A DNA stretch of 64,000 nucleotides, taken from the NCBI GenBank assembly GCA_030549335.1, contig CM060184.1:43923909-43987908 (forward strand). The letters run 5' to 3'. Positions 46,745 through 56,867 of the stretch are shown piece after piece. This DNA is from Pontederia crassipes (taxonomy: Eukaryota; Streptophyta; Magnoliopsida; Commelinales; Pontederiaceae). The translations under genes and the position numbers were made by a program. The notes under the pieces were generated by a model. That model was given only the letters and a program-made list of their open reading frames with translations. It made no database searches and was not told where the DNA came from. Positions within the stretch are counted from its first letter, which is position 1, and each line of letters begins with the position of its first letter.

Positions 46745-47893
46745 GAGGTCAAAACCCCCAATATTTAATGGAGAAGGAGGCATCATAGTGGCCGAACAAT
46801 GGATGAAAGCAATAGATAGAAGGGACTTGACGTCCCTGTTGGACCGGTGGTTCTGGTGGAGGAGGAGAAGGTGGCGGTGAAGGTGGGTAAAGTGGCGGTG
46901 GGGGAATGTAAGAGATTTTCCCTTCATTGGGTATCTCATATTCATTCCCACTGGTAGAAGCATATTCCCTTCCTTGATGAGACATCTATAAAAATCCCAT
47001 GATAATAATTGAGAAAGGCTTATTTAATCAAGAACTTTACTTGAAATAAAAATCTTAGATAACCATTGAGACCTTACGGCTCAATATCCGCTTAAAGCAA
47101 AAGATAATATCACTATAAGGTTAGTCAAAGAAAACAATAAATATCTAAGACACACTAAGGCCTTCACATTAAGAAACATTAAATGCTAATCGCTATGTTT
47201 AGAAAGTCCTCCGAGCTCATTCTCGGGGTTCTTCTTATTCTTCGAAAGGTTGGGACACTCATCATCGATGTGTCCCACTTGATAGCAGATCCCATAGCAT
47301 TCATCTGGATCTGTTTGGCTGATGGGGCTTGGATCTCTAAATTCTAATTCTCTTGGTGGTGCGGGAACTTCTTCTTCATCATCAGAAGATATAGTAATAG
47401 GATTGTCTATACGTCCCCCTCTCGTATAAAAGTGCCACATTTGAATTATCCCTTCACGTATCCCCGTAGGGTACAAGTGGCGTGGAGAAAATGACTCAGA
47501 CTCAGAATGATAATCATTAGTTTCTACTTTCTCCATATATGGATACGCCTGCTCCTCTGGAGTTGGCTGCGGTGGAGTTAAGTACTTATCCTCACGTCCT
47601 GGTGCGTATTCCACATCTAGAATAGGAGGGACTGGTGGACGTGTACTTATCCTAGCTATATGTCCCCTACCTCTGCGTATAGCTCTGGTTACCATGCGAC
47701 GTGGAGGCATCTATAAAAAAAGTTAATCCAATAACATAAGTATAATTCACATAAGAATATACTCATTACTTACATGAGAAGTGGAGCCGCAGATGCTTGA
47801 GAAGCTTGCACATGATTTTACTTTGGGGTGGCCTTCCTTGCCTTCCACCACTCCTTAGTATCTTTTTGAAGAGTGTCTCCAGCGAACAGCAAC
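46745..47893 (-). other. 1.15-kb foreign segment between gag and protease, with intron-like structure
   Basis: Gag wording stops at KLPSSC (about 47895) and protease wording resumes at about 46744. Between them, minus-strand frames show FAGDTLQKDTKEWWKARKAT (a gag-core-like motif of another family). Then there is a GTAAGT donor, a 175-codon frame at 47710-47186 and a 79-codon frame at 46985-46749. The first starts MPPRRMVTRAIRRGRGH, has an acidic SSDDEEE patch and a C-x3-C-x4-H-x4-C knuckle-like CYGICYQVGHIDDEC. The second is Pro-rich. Both ATGs directly follow TTTTTATAG, which looks like a splice acceptor. It is probably captured or inserted gene/element DNA; the product is not recognised. 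Confidence 0.5.
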
Positions 47894-49590
47894 TGGATGG
47901 AAGTTTCACTAGTCCAGACTCATCTATCCTCCTCTTGTTGGTCAGGATGTCCTTTAGGAACTTGGCATAAGTTAGCATCTACAAAAATAGCTTCGAAAAA
48001 TGGAATATTAATATTCAGTTGTTTCAAAATTTCCAAGAACCTAGAAAATTGTTTATCTAATTTCTCCCTCTGATTTCTGTGGGTAAGAGAGTTTTCGAAT
48101 TCTTTCTTATTCAATCTTTTCTTGAGATATATCCTCCTTAGATGGTGCTATGTTGTTTTGTATTTCTTCTCTAGGAAGTTCTTTTTCAACTTTTTCTTCC
48201 TGTAAAGGTGTCAATGCTTCAGGAATTTTAGGACCTTCTAGCTAAAGTCCACTTCTCAGAACGATGGCATTTGCTTGCTCTCTTGAATTTTTCTCTGTGT
48301 TGCTAGGCAAGCTTCCTTACTGTCTTCCAGATATCATGTTTGCTAGTTGACCAATCTGAGTTTCCAAATTTCTGATTGATGCATCCTGATTAGTGAACTT
48401 AGTCTCGGCAGTTGTAATAAACTTTGATAGAACATCCTCTAACTTAGTCTTAGGTTCAGGACGAGGGTGATAAACGAGGGGTTGTGCTAGACCTTTATTG
48501 TTCACCCATGAATAATTTAGAGGATTCTTCAACCCAGTGTTGTATGGATTGCTCTCCACATTGTTCCTGAAAAACATTATTGAAAACATAATTAGCATCC
48601 TCAAAATTCTGTTGATTAAAATTCATACCTGCTTGACATTCATGATTAGGATGTCCTCCTCCACACATATCACAGATGATGTTTGAAATTTTGTTAACAA
48701 GCTTTTGCGTCATCAGCATATCCATTTTCTTTGCGAGGATATCTAGTTGAGCTTGAATATGACTCGCATTATCTATTTGATGAAATCTAGATTTTTTCGC
48801 TTTTGCATTTTGCCAATTGTTCAAAGCAAGATTGTCAAACAACTTGTAAAGATCTTCAGGAGATCTGTCCGCAATGGTCCCTCCAGCAGCATTGTCAATC
48901 TTGTCCTTTATCTCGACTGACGCCCCATTATAGAAGTACTGAATTTGCTAGTAAAGAGGAATGTTATGATTTGGGACTTTGCTAACAAGATCCTTAAATT
49001 TGTCCAAGCTTCATGCATAGCTTCAGTTTCCTGTTGAAAAAAAGAAGAGACTTCAGATAAACATCTAGTAGCTTTTTGGGGTGGACAATATTTATTAAGA
49101 AATGTTTGACGTATGTCATCCCAAGTTCTTATAGTACCCATAGGTAATGTAGCAAGCCACGTATAGGCTTTTCCTCTAAGAGAAAAAGGAAAAAGTTTTA
49201 ACTGGACTGCATCATCAGTTACTCTTTCAAATTTGAATGTTGAGCATAATTGAATGAACTTTGTGATATGACTGAATGGGTCTTCATCTTGGTCTCCTCC
49301 AAAGTTCGTATTTGAAATCATTTGAATCATGCCCTGTTGAATTTGGAAATTATTAGCACCAATTTTAGGAAGTGTAATACTCCCTCTTTCCTCGGTCAGT
49401 GGACCCATAGTGTAATCTCTCATAGTTCTGTAAGCAGATGGGGGTGGTTGGTTTTCAATTTGTCTTTGTTGATCTGCCATATTAACAATACTGGAAATTT
49501 TCTTCTTCAATCTTCTGACAGTTCTCTCTATTTTAGGATCAAACACTAGTGGTCGTCTTGAACTTTGTGTATTATGCCTATATCCCAAGG
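47894..49590 (-). pseudogene. Athila-type gag, frameshifted
   Basis: The frame 49588-48908 begins with a basic start, then the core: GPLTEERGSITLP, DPFSHITKFIQLCSTFK, LKLFPFSLRGKAYTWLATLP and TWDDIRQTFLNKYCPP. A frameshift near 48985 moves to other frames holding PEDLYKLFDNLALN..W, a C-x2-C-x3-H-x4-C knuckle (CDMCGGGHPNHEC), IRNLETQIGQLANMISGRQ, FSRFLEILKQLNINIPF and TYAKFLKDILTNKRRI. At least three breaks are present. Gag would form the particle that packages element RNA. Confidence 0.8.
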
Positions 49591-49718
49591 CACTAGTGCT
49601 AGAATCCTCCAGGATGTGTTGATTATGAATTCTTCAATTCCTGCAACCACACCGATACAATTGAATGGTAATAATTCTCAGATTAATAAGTAAGATAAGT
49701 AATTAATTATTAACATCA

Positions 49719-49736
49719 TTCTCGGCAACGACGCCA
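49719..49736 (-). other. tRNA-Asp-like primer binding site
   Basis: On the minus strand TGGCGTCGTTGCCGAGAA lies a few bases inside the right LTR. It is close to the TGGCGCCGTTGCCGGGGA site used by Athila-type and other plant gypsy elements and ascribed to tRNA-Asp; the differences are transitions. Confidence 0.75.
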
Positions 49737-49742
49737 AAAACT

Positions 49743-51060
49743 TGATGCGAACTTATAAACACTAGCAAGTGCACTAATCGTTCAAGTAATAAAATGATGA
49801 GTATAAAGTATCATTCACACGAGAACAAGAAATAATTAAGAACTTCTCTTGCTTATAATTTGAGAAAAGATAAATAAGTTGTGTAATGTGAAAATAAGAT
49901 GAAATAATAATACAAATATAAAAATATGATCAATGGAGTTTAAAAGTATAGATTTGATGAATAGGACTTATCTTAATTAATACCACTACTCATGTATGAA
50001 TTCTTAAACAAAAGGTAATGAATAAATAAAGTAAATTTCCCAAATTGATTTAATCGATGTTACCTTAACAACAACACAATTAGGTTTCTTGCGATTTTCC
50101 CAAAAGTGGCATGCAAGAAAAAACCAGAGAAAAACTCTATAGAATAAAACTTCCTTTCAGATAATAAAAAGATTCCAAAGAACAAATCTCAGACAACAAT
50201 TAATCAAATCATCAAACAATGCTATTAACCCATCAACTAATTGTACAACGAATTCATAAAGAATAGGGTTCAATCAAGAAAATCCTAAAGAACTACTCTA
50301 ATAAACTAAAGCACATCAATCTAATTAATGTTTCAGGAATAAGGATAGAGAACAAGAGGACTACTCCTATTTCTACCATCCTGTCTCGAGTTTTCGACAG
50401 AACTTCGTTGTAGTCTCTGGATCGTCTTCGCCAAGCCTTCAACCTCTGAATTATGCCTCCCAAAGATGTTCTTCCAGTTGATTTGGGGTATCCTTAAATA
50501 GTTTTTCCCGTAGCATGGCTCAACAACCCGAAATCTTATCATAAAAATGACTTTAAGCTGCCTAACAGACCGCCGTCACAGCCATAAAATTCAGGTGGCA
50601 CGGCCGTGACAGAACGTGAATTTCTGGTCTTTCGCAGCACTGGCATGATGACCTACTGCACGGCCGCGATAGAACATTGGTTCCCAGCCTTCAATTCGCA
50701 CGGCCGTGATCATTTTCTGCACAAGCGTGACATAACCTTCTTTCATTCAAAGTTGGCACAGCCGTGATCATCATCTGCACGGCCGTGATAGAATGATTGA
50801 ATTCTGCTCAGTAGGCATTTTTCAATGCATGGGCGTGACATCCATTGGCCGTGACAGTTGCTAAAAGTTGTTTTCTGCGACTTTTTTTGTCCAAATTCCA
50901 ACATATTTTCATTTCCTGTCATGAATTTAATCAAGCTTAGGTAGTAATAAATCTTTAGGGAATTTCTCTATATTTACAATAATTTTTCACTTTAAAACAT
51001 GAGGCACTCCTAAAGTTAGAATAAATTGGCCTAATAATTATGCATGAATTTTATGCATCA
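49743..51060 (-). repeat. Right (5') LTR of the Athila-like element
   Basis: This 1,318-bp LTR starts TGATGCGAACTTATAAAC and ends TTATGCATCA. It lacks about 108 bp present in the left LTR. Remaining positions differ by scattered substitutions, many of them transitions at CpG sites within the palindrome array. It would hold the promoter for minus-strand transcription. Confidence 0.88.
50573..50855. repeat. Paired palindrome array CACGGCCGTG (right LTR)
   Basis: This is the counterpart of the array in the left LTR: cores at the same relative places, including CACGGCCGTGATCATCATCTGCACGGCCGTGATA with starts 21 bp apart near 50770. Differences between the two LTR arrays are largely C/T or G/A. 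Confidence 0.85.
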
Positions 51061-52760
51061 ACTTTATCGAGTTTACCCGAGTTTAACCAAGTTTACTCGA
51101 GTATACCCGAGTCCACAAGAGTCTACTCTAGTTTACCATCAAGTCCGATTTCACTCCAAGTTGACTCTTTTTTCATGACTAAACTTGAGAACTCGTAAGA
51201 GTCTAAGTCTCAAACTCGAGAGTTTGTGAACCATGATTCATTATTAGATCTATATGTTAGGGTTCTTTATTAGAATTTATTATATGCCTTGAGGGAAGAA
51301 CTCTAGATCTTTAAGAATGCATGATCTTACATATTTTTATTTGATTTATGATACTTTATTGCCTGTAATGTTCAAGATTATTTTTCTCAAAAGTTTGATC
51401 AAAATTTGGACAACAATCGGGCTGAAGCGGAGGACCAACGATCATTGTCACGACCGTGACGAACCCCATCATGCCCGTGATAGAAGGGCGAGAAAAATGG
51501 TCGATGGCATTGTCACAACCTTGACACATACTGTCACGACCGCGACAGTGTCAAGCACGTCCGTGACTACGTGGTCACGACCATGACAAAAAGGGGCAAA
51601 GTTGGGTTTCCTATCATGGTCGTGACAATAAGAAAAGTGAATTTAAGTTATATTTAAGCTATTTTTTTGTATTAATATTATGTAATGATGATTGATGATT
51701 GTATATAAATGTAGATACAAAAATGCATGAACATCCGTAATTAGGTTAAAATCTAAAGACTAAGCGATGTAAATTTTTTTATGATTGTGATAATAATGAA
51801 CCCAATTGGATAATACTGTTATTGATCGTCCCTCAAAATGATGACAAAAAATACTGTGCCCTGCTCCATGTGTTAGAATTTCTCTCGGGAATTATTGTGC
51901 CCTGCACCTTGGAGTTAGCATTTCTTGGAGGAGTAATTGTATGTTACCGAAACGGTATGTATATTCCAATTTGGCTCCAAGGCCTAGTTAGCCTTCTAGA
52001 GGAAATGACTTGACTCTTCAATTATTGATAATATCAGAGACTGAACTGGCTGACTAAACTGAAAGGACTGATGACCACGAAAGTGGGTTCCAAAGGGTTA
52101 TGAAGCAATCTTGAGGATATTACTGAATCCTGAGGATATTACTGAGACAAGATAATGACAAGTGCTAGTCACTTGGTATGCCTACTATACTGATTGACTG
52201 ATGAATTGAGGAAAGTGTTTACATGTCAATTACATTATTGTTACTAATGCCCTCATGATATGAACCAATGACATGTACATTTTATGATTATGACATGGCA
52301 TGCTTGTTTCTTCTTATTATGAAAGTGTCATATATATGTCATGTAGTATCCTGCTTAGGATGCATTTTACTGCATTGGCCTTTACATAATCTAACCGAGA
52401 AATCCTGCACTCTGAATCCGTGCAGGTAATTGAGATGCTTGGATGGATGGCTGATCAACTCATGATGACGAAGTTGCACATGGTATAGGAATAAATGAAT
52501 CATGAGTCTCTAGAGTTATGTTTAGATGAATCATATGAAACATCAAATATTTTTCCTAGTTTCTATGACATGATGTTGCAAGTATTTTATTAAAGTCTTC
52601 CGATGAATTATTGATCGTTTTATCTTATTTTAACGAAAAATAGTTTCCACTGCTACTATATGAATCATTTTTATTTTAATGATAGATGGCGGAAGGACTA
52701 ACACAGCCGAAATGATCTAATTGCCCTCAGCTTTTATGGTGAAAATTTTGGGGTGTTACA
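51061..52760 (+). mobile_element. 3' LTR of the Del-like element, second part
   Basis: This is the continuation of the LTR interrupted at 38606, ending TTTTGGGGTGTTACA at 52760, the mirror of its TGTAAC start. It contains wording shared with the solo LTR at 25188-27840 (near 52400: 'gaaatcctgcactctgaatccgtgcaggtaa'). A GTTTACCCGAGT-type short repeat lies at 51070-51135 and a palindrome array at 51440-51620. Confidence 0.8.
51440..51620. repeat. Palindrome array, about 21-bp spacing (Del-like LTR)
   Basis: Cores CACGACCGTG, CATGCCCGTG, CACAACCTTG, CACGACCGCG, CACGTCCGTG and CACGACCATG. Spacing is 21 bp for the first pair, then 21, 21 and 20 bp in the second run. It is the same motif and spacing as in the Athila-like LTR although the elements belong to different lineages. 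Confidence 0.8.
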
Positions 52761-52762
52761 AT

Positions 52763-52860
52763 AAGAAATGAATCATAATAATGATTTATATACAAAACCT
52801 CTTATTAAGAATTAATATTAATTTCAAACAAACAAAAAAGATTTTAAAAATGATTTTTTA
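52763..52860. repeat. Copy of FRIGIDA-like upstream flank (matches 57580-57675)
   Basis: The text 'aatgatttatat.ca.aacctcttattaagaattaatattaatttcaaacaaacaaaaa' occurs here and at 57580-57675, in the same orientation and nearly identical. In the second place it belongs to the upstream region of the FRIGIDA-like gene. Confidence 0.85.
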
Positions 52861-52872
52861 TGAAAAATATAA

Positions 52873-52981
52873 GAACTCTATAGAAGCTCCATATTGGTTG
52901 GAGTTGTTGATTGCATTTAGATTCGTGGGTGAGTTTAAGATTGAGGAAGTCATGGATGTATTCTTATTAGCTTCAAGAAGG
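52873..52981 (+). pseudogene. 109-bp fragment of FRIGIDA-like exon 1 (copy A)
   Basis: This is nearly identical to 59417-59525 of the FRIGIDA-like gene (codons about 220-255, including EFKIEEVMDVFLLASRR) and keeps the frame. It stops exactly after the AGAAGG and is followed by TAATAAAGG, unlike the gene. It is directly followed by a copy of the gene's own promoter (from 53012). Confidence 0.9.
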
Positions 52982-53011
52982 TAATAAAGGAGTACATAAG
53001 TTATAAGGTAA

Positions 53012-53097
53012 TAATATGTATATATGCAATATTATTATTCCTTTCATCCTCATCTTTGGTCCCGAGTCTTCATCCTTTCAGTATTTCTTACTTTATA
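53012..53097 (+). repeat. FRIGIDA-like promoter/5'UTR copy A, split by a foldback element
   Basis: The text from TAATATGTATATATGCAAT through 'cctttcatcctcatctttggtcccgagtcttcatcc...tttcttactttat' matches 58642-58723 of the real gene. The match resumes at 54472 after the foldback insertion and reaches an ATG at 54519. Confidence 0.85.
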
Positions 53098-54471
53098 GGA
53101 GTAAATTTCAGTGATGGTCATCCAACTTAGGGGGCATTCCTAGTAAGGTCATCCAACTTCATTTTGTAACAAGACGGTCATCGAACTTTAAAATCATTTT
53201 AAGCAAGGTCATCGTGACCGATTATAATCAATAAACTAGTAAATCGCTGATGTGAATGCTTACTGGCATCACGTCAGCATTTTCTCTCTCCATCATGTCA
53301 AATTAAAAAAAAGTAGAAATTTCCATGTCAGCATTTTTCTCTCTAATCCATTCAAACTTAATTTTGCATCTACATGATCATCCAACTTTTCAAAACTTTC
53401 AGACAATGTCATTCAACATTTCAAATTTCCATCGCGGTCATCATTAAAAATTTAAAATAAAAATAAAATTTTTTGAAAGAACTTAGACTGACTCGGTACA
53501 TTTTTTGGCACGACCCATTCGGATCGAGCCGTCCAAACTTTTTACGTGTATTAAATATATAATATTACATTAATTGTTTTAATTATAAAAATAAAAAAAT
53601 TAGAAAAATAACATACCAATTATATCTTTATATTATATTATGATATTTTTTATATAATACCATGTCAAATCGTAATGGCTCGTCCAGTGGGGTGCTAGGC
53701 ACGACCCAACATCTAGCAGATTGCTGAGTCAAACATAATTTTTTATATAATATTATGATAACTAATAATTTTGATTTTTAATATTATGATAATTAATAAT
53801 TTGGTTCAATAATTTGCTGTATCGAGTCGTGTCCATCACTCCGCTAGAGGAGCCATTACGATTTGACTCGACCCCGATGAAATATCGCACAAAAAAATTA
53901 TTTATTTTCTAATTATAATATTTTTGTTATTTTTAAATTTTAGTGCAAAAAACATAAACAGTGTGTTCTTTTCAATTTTATTATTTTCTTAACTAAAAAT
54001 AATTAATTATCATAATATTATATATTTAATAAAGATAAAAAGTTTGGACGGCTCGATATGAATGTGTCATGCCAAAAAATGTATCAAGTCAGTCTGTGTC
54101 TTCAAATTTTTATTCTATATTTATTATTTATTATTTTTAAGTTTTTAATGATGATCGCGATTGAAAATTTGAAAAGTTGAATGATCATGTAGATATAAAA
54201 TTAAGTTTGGATGGGGCAAAGAAAAATGCTGACTTGACAAATTTTATTTTTTTTAATTTGACATGGAGGTAAGAGAAAATACTGATGTGGTACCATATAA
54301 GCATCTACGTTAGTGCCACGTTAGCGTTTTATTAGTTTACTAGCTACATCCGGTCATGATGACCTTGGTTGAAATGATTCTAAAGTTCGATGACTATCGC
54401 ATTACAAATGAAGTTGGATAACCTTACCGGGAATGCCTCCTAAGTTGGATGACCATCATTGAAATTTACTT
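53098..54471. mobile_element. Foldback / long-TIR DNA element, 1.37 kb, TSD TTACTTTATA
   Basis: The outer 70 bp at each end are inverted copies (left AGTAAATTTCAGTGATGG; right end inverts to AGTAAATTTCAATGATGG). Inversion continues inward: 53490-53560 pairs with about 54010-54110 (GGACGGCTCGA...), and 53668-53735 with about 53800-53870 (AATCGTAATGGCTC). So each arm is roughly 0.65 kb. TTACTTTATA is duplicated at both sides (53088-53097 and 54472-54481), fitting a 9-10-bp Mutator-type duplication. No transposase is present. It is a non-autonomous, hairpin-forming element. Confidence 0.85.
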
Positions 54472-54795
54472 TACTTTATAAGGCTTCCTCTCGTTCCAAG
54501 CTCACCCCATCGCCGGCCATGGGTGTCTTGAGTCTTCTATATTTATGTCTTAGTATTTTTCTCATGATGATTAGGATGATGTATTATCTAAACCACATGG
54601 GATTCATATAATATTCTTTTATTAGTTTTTTGCACATTATGATGATTACATTTTCATTCTAGTATTTTATATGATGATTTTTTTTCTGCTATGATTGCGT
54701 GATTAGTTGATCAATCACATGGGTGCACTGTGATTAGTTTTTTTTTGTTTTTTTAAAAAAAAGATTTTAAAAATGAGTTTTATTGAAAAATATAA

Positions 54796-54904
54796 GAACT
54801 CTACAGAAGCTCCATATTGGTTGGAGTTGCTGGTTGCATTTAGATTCATGGGAGAGTTTAAGATTGTGGAAGTCATGGATGTATTCTTATTAGCTTCAAG
54901 AAGG
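54796..54904 (+). pseudogene. 109-bp fragment of FRIGIDA-like exon 1 (copy B)
   Basis: Same extent as copy A, with a few substitutions, preceded by AAAAAAGATTTTAAAAATGA as in copy A and followed by TAATAAAGG. It lies 45 bp upstream of another FRIGIDA-like promoter copy. Confidence 0.9.
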
Positions 54905-54948
54905 TAATAAAGGAGTACATAAGTTATATGTACATAAGTTATAAGGTA

Positions 54949-55073
54949 ATAATATGTATATATGCAATATTATTATTCCTTTCATCCTCATCTTTGATCC
55001 CAAGTCTTCATCCTTTTGGGGTTTCTTACTTTATAGAGTTTCCTCTCGTTCCAACTTCACTTAGTCGCCGACC
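54949..55073 (+). repeat. FRIGIDA-like promoter/5'UTR copy B
   Basis: This is an uninterrupted copy of the gene's region 58642-58760, from the TATGTATATATGCAAT stretch through 'ttccaacttcacttagtcgccgacc' to an ATG at 55074. In the real gene the same leader reads 'tccaactccacctcgtcgccgtcc' before its ATG. Confidence 0.9.
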
Positions 55074-55259
55074 ATGGGTGTCCTGAGTCTTCTATTTTTA
55101 TATCTTAGTTCTTTTTCTCATAATGATTGGGATGATGTATTACCTAAACCACATATGATTCATTTAATATTCTTTTATTGGTTTTTCGCACATTATGATG
55201 ATTACATTTTCATTCTAGTATATTATATGATGATTTTTTCTTCCGATATGATTATGTGA
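55074..55259 (+). CDS. Chimeric 61-codon frame behind a FRIGIDA-like promoter copy
   Basis: The frame starts MGVLSLLFLYLSSF at the ATG that corresponds to the FRIGIDA-like start codon, but the coding text after ATGG is unrelated to that protein. It is hydrophobic and aromatic (FFYWFF, IFILVYYMMIF), with possible membrane segments. The unit-2 copy (56682-56867) differs by one residue in 61. A related but frameshifted version after the ATGs at 54519 and 56132 ends after about 30 codons. It may be an accidental frame; no homologue is recognised. Confidence 0.25.
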   Translation: MGVLSLLFLYLSSFSHNDWDDVLPKPHMIHLIFFYWFFAHYDDYIFILVYYMMIFSSDMIM

Positions 55260-55301
55260 TTAGTTGATCATTCACATGGGTGTATTGTGATTATTTTTTT
55301 T

Positions 55302-55375
55302 GGGAACTAAGCGTGTAGCATCGAAGATCAAAAGGTCATGAGTCCGAATCACACCAATGAGGCGTATGTACTCCT
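55302..55375 (+). repeat. tRNA-Met-like stretch, possible SINE fragment
   Basis: 'aactaagcgtgtagcatcg' followed by 'aagatcaaaaggtcatgagtccgaatc' resembles the D-arm-to-T-arm half of a plant tRNA-Met, including a B-box-like GTCATGAGTCCGAATC. It is present only in the B/C type copies (again at 56911-56984), so it inserted before the tandem duplication. It does not fold as a complete tRNA and is not called as one. Confidence 0.35.
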
Positions 55376-56403
55376 TTATTTTTAGTTTTTAATTTCCTTA
55401 CATTAGGTCTCTGGACTTCCCTATGTACTGAATCTATCATGTGAAGTGATGTATTTTGGGAGTGTTACAGAAATAATAATCCAGACCAATGAAATATCGC
55501 ACAAAAATATATATTTATTTTCTAATTATAATATTTTTGTTATTTTTAAATTTTAGTGCAAAAAACATAAACGGTGTGTTCTTTTCAATTTTATTATTTT
55601 CTTAACTAAAAATAATTAATTATCATAATATTATATATTTAATAAAGATAAAAAGTTTGGACGGCTCGATATGAATGTGTCATGCCAAAAAATGTGTCAA
55701 GTCAGTCTGTGTCTTCAAATTTTTTTTCTATATTTATTATTTATTATTTTTAAGTTTTTAATGATGATCACGATTGAAAATTTGAAAAGTTGAATGATCA
55801 TGTAGATATAAAATTAAGTTTGGATGGAGCAAAGAAAAATGCTGACATGACAAATTTTATTTTTTTTAATTTGACATGGAGGTAAGAGAAAATACTGATG
55901 TGGTACCATATAAGCATCTACGTTAGTGTCACATCAGCGTTTTATTAATTTACTAGCTACATCCTGTCATGATGACCTTGGTTGAAATGATTCTAAAGTT
56001 CGATGACCATCGCATTACAAATGAAGTTGGATAACCTTACCGGAAATGCCTCCTAAGTTGGATGACCATCATTGAAATTTACTTTACTTTATAAGGTTTC
56101 CTCTCGTTCCAAGCTCACCCCATCGCCGGCCATGGGTGTCTTGAGTCTTCTATATTTATGTCTTAGTATTTTTCTCATGATGATTAGGATGATGTATTAT
56201 CTAAACCACATGGGATTCATATAATATTCTTTTATTAGTTTTTTTGCACATTATGATGATTACATTTTCATTCTAGTATTTTATATGATGATTTTTTTTC
56301 GATTGCGTGATTAGTTGATCAATCACATGGGTGCACTGTGATTAGTTTTTTTGTTTTTTTTTAAAAAAAAGATTTTAAAAATGAGTTTTATTGAAAAATA
56401 TAA

Positions 56404-56512
56404 GAACTCTACAGAAGCTCCATATTGGTTGGAGTTGCCGGTTGCATTTAGATTCATGGGGGAGTTTAAGATTGAGGAAGTCATGGATGTATTCTTATTA
56501 GCTTCAAGAAGG
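56404..56512 (+). pseudogene. 109-bp fragment of FRIGIDA-like exon 1 (copy C)
   Basis: This is the unit-2 partner of copy B in the tandem duplication, with the same boundaries and the same TAATAAAGG continuation. A promoter copy follows at 56558-56681. Confidence 0.9.
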
Positions 56513-56681
56513 TAATAAAGGAGTACATAAGTTATATGTACATAAGTTATAAGATAATAATATGTATATATGCAATATTATTATTCCTTTCATCCTCGTC
56601 TTTGATCCCAAGTCTTCATCCTTTTGGGGTTTCTTACTTTGTAGTGTTTCCTCTCGTTCCAACTTCACTTCGTCGCCGACC

Positions 56682-56867
56682 ATGGGTGTCCTGAGTCTTC
56701 TATTTTTATATCTTAGTTCTTTTTCTCATAATGATTGGGATGATGTATTACCTAAACCACATGTGATTCATTTAATATTCTTTTATTGGTTTTTCGCACA
56801 TTATGATGATTACATTTTCATTCTAGTATATTATATGATGATTTTTTCTTCCGATATGATTATGTGA
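56682..56867 (+). CDS. Second copy of the chimeric 61-codon frame
   Basis: This is the unit-2 copy of the frame at 55074, with one amino-acid difference (Val for Met in the PKPH.IHLIFF segment). It again starts at the FRIGIDA-like ATG position, after a 124-bp promoter/leader copy. Retention of the open frame may only reflect the youth of the duplication. Confidence 0.25.
   Translation: MGVLSLLFLYLSSFSHNDWDDVLPKPHVIHLIFFYWFFAHYDDYIFILVYYMMIFSSDMIM

Larger units (their letters stand above)
38607..51060 (-). mobile_element. Full-length Athila-like LTR retrotransposon, 12.45 kb (minus)
   Basis: Two LTRs (38607-40030 and 49743-51060) share TGATGC...GCATCA ends. They enclose gag, protease, RT/RNase H, integrase and a post-integrase ATHILA-type frame, all on the minus strand. 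A tRNA-Asp-like primer site lies next to the right LTR and a polypurine tract next to the left. Target duplications are ACTCT (38602-38606) and ACTTT (51061-51065), four of five matching. The insertion sits inside the 3' LTR of the Del-like element. All coding regions are broken, so the element is dead. Confidence 0.88.

Noticed and set aside
55302..55375. A functional tRNA gene
   Set aside because: Only one half resembles a tRNA; the acceptor stem and anticodon arm cannot be formed, so it is listed as a possible SINE fragment.
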